Source of the DNA: Rapana venosa
Taxonomy: Eukaryota; Mollusca; Gastropoda; Neogastropoda; Muricidae
Reading direction: 5' to 3'
DNA: 64,000 bases
NCBI GenBank assembly: GCA_028751875.1
Contig: CM054144.1
Location: forward strand, 16,077,302-16,141,301
Numbering within the stretch: position 1 is the stretch's first letter; every line of letters starts with the position of its first letter. Shown piece by piece: positions 48,601 through 61,756 of this stretch. Below the pieces are notes generated by a model. It ran no database searches and was not told the origin of the DNA. It was given only the letters and a program-made list of their open reading frames with translations. The position numbers and the translations under genes are program-made.

Positions 48601-50465
48601 ACACCATTTAGCGGTTGTCTGGGCGCTAGTCTTTCAGATGAGATGAAAAAATCGGGTCCTGTGTGTTACATAGAATTCTTCAGCGCACGTAAAAGCACCC
48701 ACGGCAACCAGAAAGATGTCCCTGGAAAATTTTTAGATATAAACCACTCTGGCAGAAAACAAATACAGTATTATGTATCTCAAGGGTATTCTCCTTGTCA
48801 TCATCACATAGCACTTTTTCTATCAAGGGGATTCCCTTTTGTCATCATGAAAATAGCACTTTAATCTATCTCAAAGGGTTTGGCCCCGAAACTTTTTTCC
48901 CCCCTCCATTACACCATGAGTGGTGGTCTGGGGGCTTTGTCTTTCAGATGAGACGATAAACCGAGGTCTCGTGTGTTTCACAGAATTATTCAGCACACGT
49001 AAAAAACCCCTGGCAACAAGAGAACTTGGAAAACTGATAGGGAAACAAATACAGTTGCAGAATAATAAAAAAGGGGGGTGGGTGTGGGTGAGCTGCTCTT
49101 GTGGGGACACGATCCCCAGGGGGAAAAAAGCCCAACTTTCACGGGAAAAAAATCTCGTGACTTGAAGTTGGTAAAAGGAAATGGGAAAAGAAATGATAGG
49201 GTATTCTGTTTGTCATCATCTATAGTACTTTATCTGTCTCGAGGGTTTCCCTTTCTCATCATTGGCCACCTAAGTTTTGTTTTTTTTGTTTGTTTGCTTT
49301 TAATTAAATATTTGTTCCTTTCTTAGTCCTAAAATGCTCACCAATACAAATATAAAATGTCACATACTGTCAGCACATTATCACCTACAAGAGAGCTACA
49401 TTCTGCCTGTGAGTAATATTCAAATGAAAACGATATAAGCACAGGTGAAATTGTCAGTAAAATTACCTACCTTAAGGTCTTATCTAAAAGTTTGGGATCT
49501 TTCCAGTATAGTAGGCACAGTCTTTTTCACAAATGATTTGTCTAATGTCTTTTCATTATCAGCATCTTCTCCCTCTTTCTCTGTCATACTCCCTCTCTTT
49601 TGTCTCTTGACTGTGTTTGATTCACTCCCTTTTCACCCTTTCATCTCATTGATAAGATTCTGCATATTGCATGGTTGGTCTAATGTCAAGGAAACTGCAT
49701 TCTTGCTTTGGGGATTATACAAATTGAAATTGTAAAAAGTACATGTACCATCTTAATGCCCTTGTGAAACTGCTTTGTGACATTGCTTTTGGTAACCATG
49801 AATACATACTGTCTAGGAAACCTTGATTTACCATGGAAAAACAGAAATTATGGCAAAGCATGTCGTGCTAAGGCACCTGCTGGCATTGCAAAACAGGGCC
49901 AGTGGTATCTTGCTATAGCATCCAGAAAAGTATGACACTGCAGAAGTATAGCACTTCCCAATCCATCAAGGGCCAAAAAATAAAAATTACTTTTGGCCTT
50001 GCGAAAAAGGGCCCCTAAGAGTCTTTTAACTTTTGGGAAAAAATTTAAATTGGCTTTTTCAAATGAAATTTTATGTCCCCCCAAAACTCCTTTTTTGGGG
50101 CCCTCAGTTTTTAACCCGGATCACATAGCACTTTTTTCTTTTCTTAAGGGTTTTAAACCTTGTCATCATCAAATGGGACTTGAATCAAACTAAATTTTTG
50201 GGGGCCGAAACTTTCCCGCATCCATTACACCATATGGTGGTCTGGGTTCAAGTCCTCAATGAGACATAAATCGGGGCCCTGTGTGTTACCCCAAAATTTA
50301 TTCAAAGCACGTAAAAATCCCAGGGCCCACAAGAAGTTTTCCCCTGGAAAAATTTTTAAAAAAAACCCCACCCCTAAAGGGGAAAAAGGGAATACATTTT
50401 TTATCTAACTAAAGGGTAATTTTTTCCCTTCTTTTTTGACAATCCATAGCATTTTAAAACTTCTC

Positions 50466-50470
<5 letters not shown>

Positions 50471-50526
<56 letters not shown>
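50471..50526. repeat. poly-T tract (about 56 T)
   Basis: An uninterrupted T run between the two SINE-like cores of one array unit, at a position where clean units read simply 'ctcaagggtttgggccg'. It is probably a local sequence expansion or a consensus artefact. Confidence 0.9.
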
Positions 50527-50527
<1 letters not shown>

Positions 50528-51534
50528 GGTTTTTGGGCCTAAACTTTTCCCCCCCACCCCTTACACCAGGAGTGGGGGTCCCTGAGCGCTAGTCTTTCAG
50601 TTTAGACATAAACGGGGCCCTCGTGTTTAAACAAAATTTTTTCGGGCTAACGTAAAAAAAAACCCAGGGCCCAAAATAGATTTGTCCCTGAAAAAAAAAT
50701 TTTTAAAAAAAGCCCACTCTGAAAACGGAAACAAAAACATTGCAATAAAAAAAAAGGTGGGGGCTGCCTTTGGCGACGTGCTCTTCAGGGGAGAGCAGGC
50801 CAGATTTCACAAGAGAAATCTAAATGATTTTAAAGGGGTAAAATGAAATAAAAAAAAAGGGGTTTCTCTTTGAAAATAAACACTTATATTTTTTATCTAT
50901 CTCGGGGGTTTTCCCCTCCACATTGGCCACCAAAATTTTGGGTTTTTTTTATTTTTGTTTGCTTTTATAAAAATATTTGTTTTTTTCTTATCCAAAAGGC
51001 TCCCCAAAATACAAAAAAAAAAATTTGTCACTACTTCAGCACATGATCACCCAAACAAGACAGCAACATTCTCCATGTGAGTAAAAATCAAATGAAAAGA
51101 TATAATACAGAGGGAAATTCTAAAGTAAAATTACCCCCTTTAAAGGTCAAAACTAAAAGTTGGGACCTTTCCAGTAAAGAACCCACACCCTTTTTGAAAA
51201 ATAAAGGGTTCAAATTTTCTTTTCTTTAACAGCATTTTCCCCCCTTTTTCCCTCGTCAAACTCCCTCCTTTTTTAATTTGACTGTTTTGAGCTTTTGGGC
51301 TTTTAAACCCCTTTCATAAAATTGAAAAAGATTCGGCATATTGAAAGGGTTTGGCTAAAAAACAAGGAAACTGCATTCTTGTTTTGGGGATTATACAAAA
51401 TAAAAACATAAAAAGTGGGTTGTCATTTTAAAACCCCCCTTTTGAAAACTGCCCTTAAAATTTGTTTTTTTGGAAACCATAATACATAGTCTGGGAAAAC
51501 CTGCATTCCCAAATGGAAAAAAATCAAATAATTA

Positions 51535-52140
51535 ATAAATAAAAATTAATAAAAAATCATAAAAATTTAAATATGGAATTTATATAGCGCGAATCTGTAA
51601 AAAAAAAAACAAAACGAAGCGCTTGCACCAATCATTTACAGGGATGCAAATCTCCTTAAAAATAATGAAAAACAGATTTCAAATCCATGCGCGCGCCCCT
51701 AAAGCCCCACGCACGCACACGACGCACGCACGCACACACGCACCAAACCCACACACACACACACACACACACACGGAACAAAACCCTTTGAAGGGAAAGA
51801 TGCTGTTAAAATTAGGGACAGATAAAATGGGGGGAAAATCTCAGGGAGGGGAAAAAAATGTGTTTTTTAGGGGGGATTTGAAGGGATCCAAATGGGAAAG
51901 GGTTTTGGCCCGGGGGAAAGAGGGGGGTCCCTTCCAGGTGGATGGGCCAAAACAGAGAAAGCGACGGCCAAAAAGTGGGTTTTTTGAATCGGGTGTTCGA
52001 AAGCCCCAAAGTATCTGCGGGTGAAAGAAGGGGAAAGGGGTGGTGGGACCGGTGAAGACAGTTAAAAGAGATAAGAGGGGGGCGATTTTTGGGGAAAATT
52101 TGAAACAGAGGGTAAATTTATTTTTTTATTAATTGGGGAA
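51535..52140. mobile_element. insertion of about 600 bp in an array unit (first copy)
   Basis: Starts with A/T-rich sequence and 'atatggaatttatatagcgc', then 'aagcgcttgcaccaatcatt', a CGCA/CA microsatellite (about 51708-51773) and 'aagatgctgttaaaattagg'. It interrupts the unit inside the stretch that in clean units reads 'accatggaaaaacagaaata'. The identity of the element is unknown to me; the 'tatagcgcgaa' plus 'aagcgctt' palindrome-like start is a common non-autonomous repeat style in molluscs. Confidence 0.55.
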
Positions 52141-54539
52141 AGCAAGTTGTGCTTAAAACCCCTGCGGGGATTGCAGAAAAAAGGCCGGGGGTCTTGCATA
52201 ACATCCCAAAAAAGTAAAGGGCACTGCAGAAGTATAAAAACTTACATCCATCTATGGCAAAAGAAATTATTTTTGGGCCCTTGGGAAAAAAAACATTAAG
52301 AGTATGGGTTTTAACCCTTTGAAAAATTATGGCATTTCAAATGTACGGGGAGGGGTACCTTTACACTCCCCTTTTTGGGCCTCAGTTTTAAGCAGATCAC
52401 ATAGCAAAAGCTAACTATCTCAAGGTATTCCCTTTTGTCATAATCACATACACGGGATCTATCTCAAGGGGATTTTTCCCTTTTTCATCATCACAAAAGC
52501 ACCTTAAACAAACTCAAAAAGGGTTTTGGGGTGAAACTTTTCCCCCATCCCCTTTCACCATGATGGGTTTTCTGGGCGCTAGTCTTTCAGATGAATTATA
52601 AAACAGGTCCTTTTGTGTTACAACCCGACTTCTTCCGCACGTAAAAGCCCCACGCAACCAAAAGTTGTTTCCCCGGAAAAAACTTAGATATAAACCACCT
52701 GGCAGGGGAAAAAAAATACAGGGAAATTTTGTAAACTCAAATTTTCTCCATGCCCTCATCACACAGCCCCTTTATCTATCTCAAGGGTATTCCCCTTTGT
52801 CCCCATGCAAAGCACTTTAAACTACTCAAGGGTTTTTGGGCCCCCAAACTTTTCCCACATCCCTTACACCATTTTGTGGGGGTCGGGGGCTAGTTTTTTC
52901 AGAAAGACGATAAACCGAGGGCCCCGTGTTTACACGAATTATTCAGCGCATAAAAAAAAACCCATGGCCCAAAAGAAAAAAAAATTTGGGGAAAAATTAT
53001 AGGAAACAAAAACAATTGCAGAATTTAAAAAAAAAGGGGGGGGTGGGTGAGCTCTCTTGGGGGGCACGATCTCCCAGGGGAAAAAAAGCCCAAATTTTAC
53101 GGGAAAAAAATCTCGTGACTTAAAGGGTAAAAAAAATGAAAAGAAATATTGGTAAATTCCCTTTTTTCATCATCATATTGTACTTTTAACGTCTCGAGGG
53201 GTTTTTCCCCCCCAACATTTGGGCCCCCTACGTTTTTTTTATTTGTTTGTTTGCTTTTTTTATTTAAATATTTTTCCTTTCTTAGGCCTAAAAAAGCTTT
53301 ACCAATACAAATACAAAATGCACATACTGTCAGCACATGATCACCTACAAACAACTAAATTTTTCCTTTTTGAGTAAAATTCAAATGAAAAGATAAAAAG
53401 CACCCGATGAAATTGTTTAGTAAAAATTTCCCACCTTAAGGTTCCTTTTTCTAAAAGTTTTTGGGAAATTTTTTCCCGTAAAGGGAAAGGGACAGTCTTT
53501 TCCCCATAAGATTTTTTTTTAAAGTCTTTTTTATTATCAGCATCTTTCTCTTTCTTTTTCTGTCCCCCCTCCCTCTCTTTTTCTCTTTATTTTGTTTTAT
53601 GCCTCGCTTTTGAGCCTTTGATCTCCTTTCTAAATTCTCATAAGCAAAGGTTGGTCTAACGTCAAAGGGAAACCCGTATTCTTGCTTTGGGGGTTATTTC
53701 AAAATAAAAACATAAAAAAAAACCCTATCATTTCCCAAAAGCCCTTTGAAAAATGCTTCCCGTGACATTTCTTTTGGTAACCATCAATCCTACTGTCTTA
53801 AAAACCGCCCTTACCATGGAAAAAAAATAAATATTTGGGAAAGCATGTCGTGGGTAAGGCACCCGCTGGGATTGCAGAAAAGGGCCGGTGGTATCTTGCA
53901 AAAACAACCCAGAAAAAATAGACACTGCAGAAGTAAAAAACTTACATCCATTTTATGGCCCTATGAAAATTTCTATGACCTTGCTGAAAAATGGAAAAAA
54001 ATTTTGGGTAACATTTTTTAAAAATTTTGGGATTTCAAATCAAAGAAGTGGAATATAAAAATTTTTTTAAAAACTAAAACCATAAAAATTTAAAAAAATT
54101 AAATAAATTCCCTTTTAAAAATACAACATTTAACCCTTTTAGTTTTCCAAAAATTTTAAACCCCTTTCCCTTTAAACCCAATTTGGTTTACGCAACCTTT
54201 TAAAACCGAAAAAGGGCCCCCTTTTAAAAAAAATTTTTTTCAAACAAAGTTAAAAACCCCCCCAAAAGGGTTTCCCTAGAAAAACAAAAAAAGCACTTTA
54301 AACGGCTCGGGTTTTGGGCCAAAAAAACCCTTTTTTTCCCCCCATCCTTTCATCAAATTTGATAAGATTCGCATATTCCCGGGTTGGGTCAACATCAAGA
54401 AACGCTTTCTTGTTTTGGGGGTTTATAAAAATAAAAACATAAAAATTTGGGTGTCATCTTTTTGCCCTTTGAAAACTGCTCTGTGACATTGCTTTGTAAC
54501 CATCATACAACTGTCGGGAAACCTCATTACCAGGAAAAA

Positions 54540-55135
54540 CCTAAATATAAAATAAAATAAAATAATAAAAAAATATAATAAAAATAAAAAAATATATGGA
54601 ATTTTATAGCGCGAATTTTGTAAAAAACAAACAAACGAAGCGCTTGCACCAATCATTTACGGGCTGCAACTCTCCTTAAACAAATGACCAACAATTTTTC
54701 AAATCCTGCGCGCGCACGTACCACGCACGCACGCACACGGACCACGCACGCACAAAACCACACACACACACACACACACAACACGGAACAACACTTAGAA
54801 GGTGAAGATGCTGTTAAAATTAGGACAGATATAGGGGAAAGTCTCAGGTAGGAAATAAGTGTGTTTTGAGCTGGATTTGATTAAGATAATTGCAGGCTTT
54901 CGCGAAGAAGAGGGAGGTCATTCCTTGGGGATAACAAAAGAGAAAGAGCGACGGCCAAGTGTTTTGTTTGAACTGGGTGAATTCGTAACCACAAAGTATC
55001 TGCGGCTTGAACCATGGAAGATGGATTGCACATGGTGAAGGGACCGTTTGCAGAGATAAGGGCCAGTATTTTAGTGCAGAAATTTGAACCAGAAGGGATA
55101 TTATTTTATATTAATATGGAAAAAAAGCTTTGTTG
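54540..55135. mobile_element. insertion of about 600 bp in an array unit (second copy)
   Basis: Same element as 51535-52140 ('atggaattttatagcgcgaa', 'aagcgcttgcaccaatcatt', CGCA/CA tract at about 54720-54785, 'aagatgctgttaaaattagg'). It sits at the same position in the host unit. The reading frame at 55014-55205 has no recognisable domain. Confidence 0.55.
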
Positions 55136-58100
55136 TGTTAACTCTGTGCTTGGCATTGCAAACCAGGGCCGGTTATCTGCTTTAGTCCCAAAAGTTCTAA
55201 AGTAATAGCACTACACCCTATCTAAGGGTATTTTTTGAAATTTAATAGGCCTTTGAAAAATCATTCAAGAGTATTCATTTTGTAAAATTAATCTATTCAA
55301 GATTGGGGTGTACCTTTCCACTCCTTAAATGGGGGGGCCTTCAGTTTAAGGCAGATCACACGAGCAAGGGCGCTTCGATCCCTCTCAGGGTGTTCCTTGG
55401 GAAACACTTTTAGCCCTGTTTTCTATCCTCAAGGTAATTTCCTCTTGTATCATCGACAGCTAGCGCAGCCTTGAAAACCATCTCAAGAAAAGAAACTGGG
55501 GCTGGAAAACTTTTCCAAACATACTTACACCATGAGTGGTTGTCTGGGCGCTAGTCTTTCAGATGAGATGATAAATCGAGGTCCTGTTGTTACAGAAATT
55601 CTTCAGCGCACGTAAAAGCCCCCACGGCAACCAGAAAGTTGTCCCTGGAAAAATTCTTAGATATAAACCACTCTGGCAGGGAAAAACAAATACAGTATTA
55701 TGTATCTCAAGGGTATTCTCCTTGTCATCATCACATAGCATTTTTATCTATTTCAAGGTATTCCTTTGTCATCATGACATAGCACTTTAATCTATCTCAA
55801 GGGTTTGGGCCCGAAACTTTTCCCCATCCATTACACCATTAGTGGTGGTCTGGGTGCTAGTCTTTCAGGTGAGACGATAAACCGAGGTCTCGTGTGTTAC
55901 ACAGAATTATTCAGCACAGAAAAAAAACCCCATGGCAACAAGAGAACTTGAAAACTGATAGGAAACAAATACAGTTGCAAAATTTAAAAAAAAAAGGGGA
56001 GGGGGTGGGTGAGCTGCTCTTGTGGGGACACGATCTCCCAGGGAAAACAGCCCAACTTTCACGGAAAGAAATCTCGTGACTTAAAGTGGTAAAAGAATGA
56101 AATGAAATGATAGGGTATTCTGTTTGTCATCATCATATAGTACTTTTATCTGTCTCGAGGTTTTCCCTTCTCATCATTGGCTACCTAAGTTTTGTTTATT
56201 TGTTTGTTGCGTTTATGTTTAAATATTTGTTCCTTCTTAGTCCTAAAAAGGCTCACCAATACAAATAAAATGTCACATACTGTCAGCACATTATCACCTA
56301 CAAGACAGCTACATTCTGCCTGTGAGTAATATTCAAATGAAAACGATATAAGCACAGGATGAATTGTCAGTAAAATTACCTACCTTAAGGTCTTATCTAA
56401 AAGTTTGGGATCTTTCCAGTATAGTAGGCACAGTCTTTTTCACAATGATTTTGTCTAATGTCTTTTCATTATCAGCATCTTCTCCCTCTTTCTCTGTCAT
56501 ACTCCCTCTTTTTGTCTCTTGACTGTGTTTGATTCACTCCTTTTGACCTTTCATCTCATTTCTAAGATTCTGCATATTGCATGTTGTCTAATGTCAAGGA
56601 AACTGCATTCTTGCTTTGGGGATTATAAAAATGAAATTGTAAAAAGTACTGTACCATCCTAATGCCCTTGTGAAAACTGCTTGTGACATTGCTTTTGGTA
56701 ACCATGAATACATACTGTCTAGGAAAACCTGATTACCATGAAAAACAGAAATATGGCAAAGCATGTCGTGCTAAGGCACTGCTGGCATTGCAAACAGGGC
56801 CGTGGTATCTTGCTATAGCATCCCAGAAAAGTATGACACTGCAGAAGTATAGCACTTACATCCATCTAATGGCAATATGAAATTACTATGGCCTTGCGAA
56901 AAAATGGCATTAAGAGTCTGGTTTAACATTTGTGAAAATTATGGCATTTGAAATTACTGCGAGTGTACCCATTACTCCTGTTTGTGGCCTCAGTTCTAAG
57001 CAGATCACATAGCACTGTTAACTATCTTAATGGTATTACTCTTGTCATCATCAAATAGGACTTGAATTCTATCTCAAGGTTTGGGCCGAAACTTTTCCCC
57101 ATCCATTACACCATGAGTGGTGGTCTAGGTGCTAGTCTTCAGAATGAGACGATAAATCGGGTCCTGTGCGTTACACAAAATTCTTCAAGCACGTAAAGAA
57201 CCCACGGCCACAAAAGAGTTGCCCTGGAAAAATTCTTAGAAAAAAACCTCGGTAGGAACGATAGGTTTTATTACTCAAGGGTATTCTTCTGTCATATCAC
57301 ATAGCACTTTTATCTATCTCAAGGGTATTCCCTTTGTCATCATGACAATGCACTTAAACTTGCTAAGGGTTTGGGCCGAAACTTTTCCATCATTTCAATC
57401 ACTAGAGTGTGGTCTTGGCGCTAGTCTTTCAGATGAGACGATAAAATCGAGTCTCGTTGTTAAACAGATTTATTCAGCTAAAAAAAGACCCACTGGCACA
57501 AGAAGTTGCCCTGAGAAAAAATTCTTCGAAAATGTCACTCATCAGGAAACAATTACGTTGTCTGACCAAATAATGGTGCGGGGGCTTGCTCTGTGGCGAC
57601 AGTGCTCTTAGGGGGAAGACCAGCAGATTCACGGAAAGAAATCTCTGACTTAAATTTGGTAAAATGAAATGAAATTAGTAGGATTCTCTTTGTGTCATCT
57701 CATTAGTACTTTTCTATCTCGGGGTGTTCTTTTTCTCATCTTGGCCACCTACTTTTGGTATTTTGTTTGTTTGCTTTTATTTTTTAAATATATGTTTTCT
57801 TTCTTACGTCCAAAAGGCTCACCAATACAAATACAAATTGTCAGATACAGTCAGCACATGATCACCTACAAGACAGCTACATTCTGCCTGTGAGTAATAT
57901 TCAAATGAAAAAATATAAGCACAGATGAAATTGTCAGTAAAACTTTCCTACCATTAGGGTCTTATCTAAAAGTTTGGGATCTTTCCAGTACAGTAAGCAC
58001 AGTTTTTTTCACAAATGATTTTTCTAATGTCTTTTCATTATCAGCATCTTCTCCCTCTTTCTCTGTCATACTCCCTCTTTTTTGTCTCTTGACTGTGTTG

Positions 58101-58699
58101 GATGCTCTCCCCTTTTCACCCTTTCATCTCATTTCTAAGATTCTGCATATTGCATGGTTGGTCTAACGTCAAGGAAACTGCATTCTTGCTTTGGGGATTA
58201 TACAAAATAAAAACATAAAAAGTAGGCGTATCATCTTAATGCCCTTGTGAAAACTGCTCTGTGACATTGCTTTGCTAACCATCAATACATACTGTCTAGG
58301 AAATTTTGATTACCATGGCAAAACATAAATATGGCAAAGCATGTCGTGCTAAGCCACCTGCTGGCATTGCAGAACAGGGCTGGGGGTATCTTGCTATAGC
58401 ATCCTAGAAAAGTATGACACTGCAGAAGTATAGAACTTACATCCATCTATGGCATATGAAATTATTATGCCTTTGCAAAAAATGGCATTAAGAGTATGGT
58501 TTAGCATTTGTGAAAATTATGGCATTTCAAATCTACTGGGAGTGTACCCTTACACACCTGTTTGTGGCCTCAGTTCTAAGCAGATCACATAGCACTGTTA
58601 TCTATCTCAAGGGTATGCTCTTTGTCATCATCACATAGCGCTTTAATCTATCTCAAGGGTTTGGGGGTGAAACTTTTTCCCAACCCGTAGACATGAGTG

Positions 58700-59199
58700 N
58701 NNNNNNNNNNNNNNNNNNNNNNNNNNNNNNNNNNNNNNNNNNNNNNNNNNNNNNNNNNNNNNNNNNNNNNNNNNNNNNNNNNNNNNNNNNNNNNNNNNNN
58801 NNNNNNNNNNNNNNNNNNNNNNNNNNNNNNNNNNNNNNNNNNNNNNNNNNNNNNNNNNNNNNNNNNNNNNNNNNNNNNNNNNNNNNNNNNNNNNNNNNNN
58901 NNNNNNNNNNNNNNNNNNNNNNNNNNNNNNNNNNNNNNNNNNNNNNNNNNNNNNNNNNNNNNNNNNNNNNNNNNNNNNNNNNNNNNNNNNNNNNNNNNNN
59001 NNNNNNNNNNNNNNNNNNNNNNNNNNNNNNNNNNNNNNNNNNNNNNNNNNNNNNNNNNNNNNNNNNNNNNNNNNNNNNNNNNNNNNNNNNNNNNNNNNNN
59101 NNNNNNNNNNNNNNNNNNNNNNNNNNNNNNNNNNNNNNNNNNNNNNNNNNNNNNNNNNNNNNNNNNNNNNNNNNNNNNNNNNNNNNNNNNNNNNNNNNN
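58700..59199. other. assembly gap (500 N)
   Basis: Exactly 500 unknown bases, the same length as the gap at 6234-6733 and so a placeholder. It separates the 1.56-kb array from the microsatellite next to the NIPA-like exon; downstream exons of that gene could be hidden here. Confidence 0.99.
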
Positions 59200-59208
59200 A
59201 CAGTGACA

Positions 59209-59239
<31 letters not shown>

Positions 59240-59440
59240 TCTGTGACACAACACACACACACACACACTGTGACACCACACACACAAAATCACAACAACA
59301 CCACCACAGGCACACACTACACAACAACAACAATTACAGCAGCAGCACCACCACCACCACCACTACCACAACCACCACTACCACCACCAACAACACACAC
59401 ACACAGTGACACACACACACACATACACACACACACACAC

Positions 59441-59472
<32 letters not shown>
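59200..59472. repeat. CA and CAC microsatellites
   Basis: CA repeats (with 'cagtgacac' variants), a CAA/CAC trinucleotide tract at about 59320-59395 and more CA up to 59472. They lie in the intron just downstream (minus sense) of the NIPA-like exon. Confidence 0.9.
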
Positions 59473-59475
<3 letters not shown>

Positions 59476-59513
59476 CACCTTCACACTAAACACATCAATT
59501 CTTTGTAATTCAC

Positions 59514-59748
59514 CTGCTCTCGTGGCGGAATTCTTGGCAAAGCGGAGCAGTCCCAGCTTCTTGAAGATGAAGGAGATGCCGATGAAGAGGCTGGAGGAAA
59601 TGGCCAGGAAGAGGCCGATGTAAAAATCCAGCATCTCCTGCTGCGTAGGGGGGCGATGTAAGGATGGAGTCTCTGTTGTGTTGGCAGCCATTGAAGACGT
59701 GTTGGTGGTCATGTTGTTGCTCACAGAACCATTGGTTACCTCCTCCAC
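59514..59748 (-). CDS. NIPA: NIPA-like magnesium transporter, exon with first membrane segment
   Basis: NIPA proteins are multi-pass Mg2+ transporters of the plasma membrane and endosomes. The exon encodes 78 codons plus one base. It opens with a Ser/Thr/Asn-rich segment with several N-glycosylation sequons (NGS, NMT, NTS, NTT). It continues with [20 protein letters not shown] and [14 protein letters not shown], then NSATRAG, which is the family's first transmembrane helix and the KKxGLLR...RAG motif that follows it. The acceptor is placed after CGACAG (the exon starts with GTG GAG GAG; a stop codon precedes it in frame). The donor is GCAG|GTGAAT. The remaining exons, which would continue at the conserved Gly, are not found downstream (lower coordinates); they may lie in the gap or outside. 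The family assignment is confident; the paralogue (NIPA1-4) is not decided. Confidence 0.85.
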
Positions 59749-60269
59749 CTGTCGGTTTTAAAGGTACAGGCAGAAGATTGAGAACAGGGGTTCTTGTGTA
59801 CAAATCTATGGGGGGAAAAATTCTGAGAAAAGTGAAAATGAGTTGAGTACAAATCGATAGACCCCCCCCCCCCAAAAAAAAAAGAAGAAAAAATAAAAAA
59901 TATCCCTGAACAACAAAAAACCCAACAACAACCAAGAAGAAAAAAACACCTCTAAGAAAATGAACAGAGAATAAATCTATTCAAATAAGAAAAGCACTGA
60001 AAATGAGTAGCGTACAAATCTTTAATAATACATATGTATCATAATGTATGCAAAAGAAATAAATAAATGAGAAGATCAAAAACATATTTAAAGGATAAAC
60101 ATTTGTGAGAAGAAATATATTCAAGTAAAAGTAAATCCCTTTTTTCTTTAAAGTGAAAAACACAGTTTAAGTGGTTTAAATAATATAAATCAAAAAGAGA
60201 ATACCATCCTGAATTACGATGTTGAGTGACAAATTTGACATGAAAATGAAAATGTTGACTTACTATATG

Positions 60270-60341
60270 CACATGTGCACACACATGTACACACAAACAC
60301 ACTCACATATGCGCTTGCGCGCGCGCACACACACACACACA
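60270..60341. repeat. CA/CG microsatellite
   Basis: CA repeats with an internal alternating GC stretch ('cttgcgcgcgcgcacac'), in the NIPA-like intron. Confidence 0.8.
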
Positions 60342-60810
60342 AATGGGGCAAAAAAGTTATTCTGGACTATAATATAATATTAATATTGACATATACACTG
60401 GTAATGAGAAACTAAAGGAATCCATGTTTGTGAAGACGAACACTGAAAAGACCCCAACATGCAAAAGTTCTACAGATCTATTCTATGCCAAATCATCAAA
60501 CAGATCAAATGCACACCCAAAGCAAGAGGGCTTCAAGCAACCCAAGACTGTGGAAGGTAACTCAGGCAGTGACTCAAAGTTAAACATAACCTGAAAAAGA
60601 AATCAACACCCCCCTCCCCCCAAAAAAAAAACCACACCCAAACCCCTCCCCCCCCCCCCCCCAAAATCCCCCCAAACCTAACAACAACAAAACCAAGCTT
60701 ACAGTAAGTTACCAAAAAAAAAACAACCGCAAACAAAAACAAAATTTTTTAAAAAACCCACCTCAAACCATGTACACAAAGAAAACCCCCCACCAAATAC
60801 CTGTATGGGT

Positions 60811-60893
60811 ACACATACACACATGTGCACGCACACACACAATGACACACAAACAGACACACACACAGAGTCAGTCTCACACACACGCGCACA

Positions 60894-60927
<34 letters not shown>

Positions 60928-60951
60928 GCACACACACACACACACACACAT
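60811..60951. repeat. (CA)n microsatellite
   Basis: Interrupted and then pure CA repeats, in the NIPA-like intron. The Cys/Val-rich and Thr/His-rich frames across it are repeat translations. Confidence 0.9.
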
Positions 60952-61334
60952 ACTTTATTCTGTAAAATTACTATAACTCAAGTAACTGGTGGAATGAAAA
61001 AGCACTGAAATAAAAATAATGAATAAGAAAAAGCGTTGTTCAAAACCAAAACAATGAGTAACTGTACACTATACTTCTGTCTCTTTATCTTAGAACCTAT
61101 TCGTGGCATACTGATAAGCTGAGTATTTGGACAGGCCATACTTTATCAGGACATTGTCCAAAGTCTTGCATTCCCATGGATCAGTTAGGAGAGTTATCCC
61201 TATTAAGGTCAATGGGTATGATATTTGTTGTTGTTGTTTACCAAAGCTAGGTAGGATCATGATCATTTCAATAATTCAATGCATGAATGAAAACTCTCCG
61301 CATTACCATAATCAGAATAAACAATTTCTTTTCA

Positions 61335-61545
61335 AATTACAGCAATCAGAGTTAATTATATAAAAATTACAGTTTAATCAGAGTTAATTATAAATCTAAA
61401 ATTATAGTTTAAGCAGAGTTAATTATCTACAATTAAAACAATCAGTTATTCATCTCAAATCACAGTTTTATCTGAGTTAATCATAATCTAAAATTACAAT
61501 AATCAGAGTTATTTATCTAAAATAACAATAATCAGTTAAGTACTT
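61335..61545. repeat. degenerate AT-rich minisatellite, unit about 35-45 bp
   Basis: Five or so repeats of a pattern like 'aatcagagttaattatctaa' plus 'aattacag', with drift. The position is intronic in the NIPA-like gene. Confidence 0.7.
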
Positions 61546-61724
61546 CACTCTAAGTCTAAATTAATCATGTCAACAAGTCCATCCCAAAATTACTGTACTA
61601 AGTATGAGTGATAATCATGTTTTTAAAAATCTGTGATAGGTTAGCTGCTTTCTCAACAAAGTGTGGCCAGTGAGCTATGTGCAGTCTGAGAAGAACTTTG
61701 TGAATTACAAAGAGAAAAAAAAAA

Positions 61725-61756
61725 GGGGGGGGGGGGGGGGGGGGTGGGGAAGAGAG

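Larger units (their letters stand above)
46004..58699. repeat. tandem array of about 1.56-kb units carrying paired SINE-like cores
   Basis: A landmark close to 'cacaaatgatttttctaatg' plus 'tcttttcatt' recurs at about 46016, 47568, 49535, 51195, 53495, 56440 and 58010. The shortest spacings are about 1.56 kb; longer ones contain insertions. Each unit also has 'ggaaactgcattcttgcttt', 'atggcaaagcatgtcgtgct' and two cores of the type 'cagatgagacgataaaccga' about 300 bases apart (for example 48638/48947, 55560/55868, 57141/57430). A body 'acgtaaaagaacccatggca' and 'gagctgctcttgtgg' follows. There is no coding potential. Units at about 47.6-48.3, 50-52.5 and 52.5-54.4 kb look smeared by base-calling or consensus errors; units at 49.4-49.9 and 55.5-58.7 kb are clean. 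The array runs into a gap. Confidence 0.9.

Noticed and set aside
59243..59623. Thr/His-rich plus-strand frame of 126 codons
   Set aside because: The first part translates CA repeats, and the end is antisense to the NIPA-like exon.
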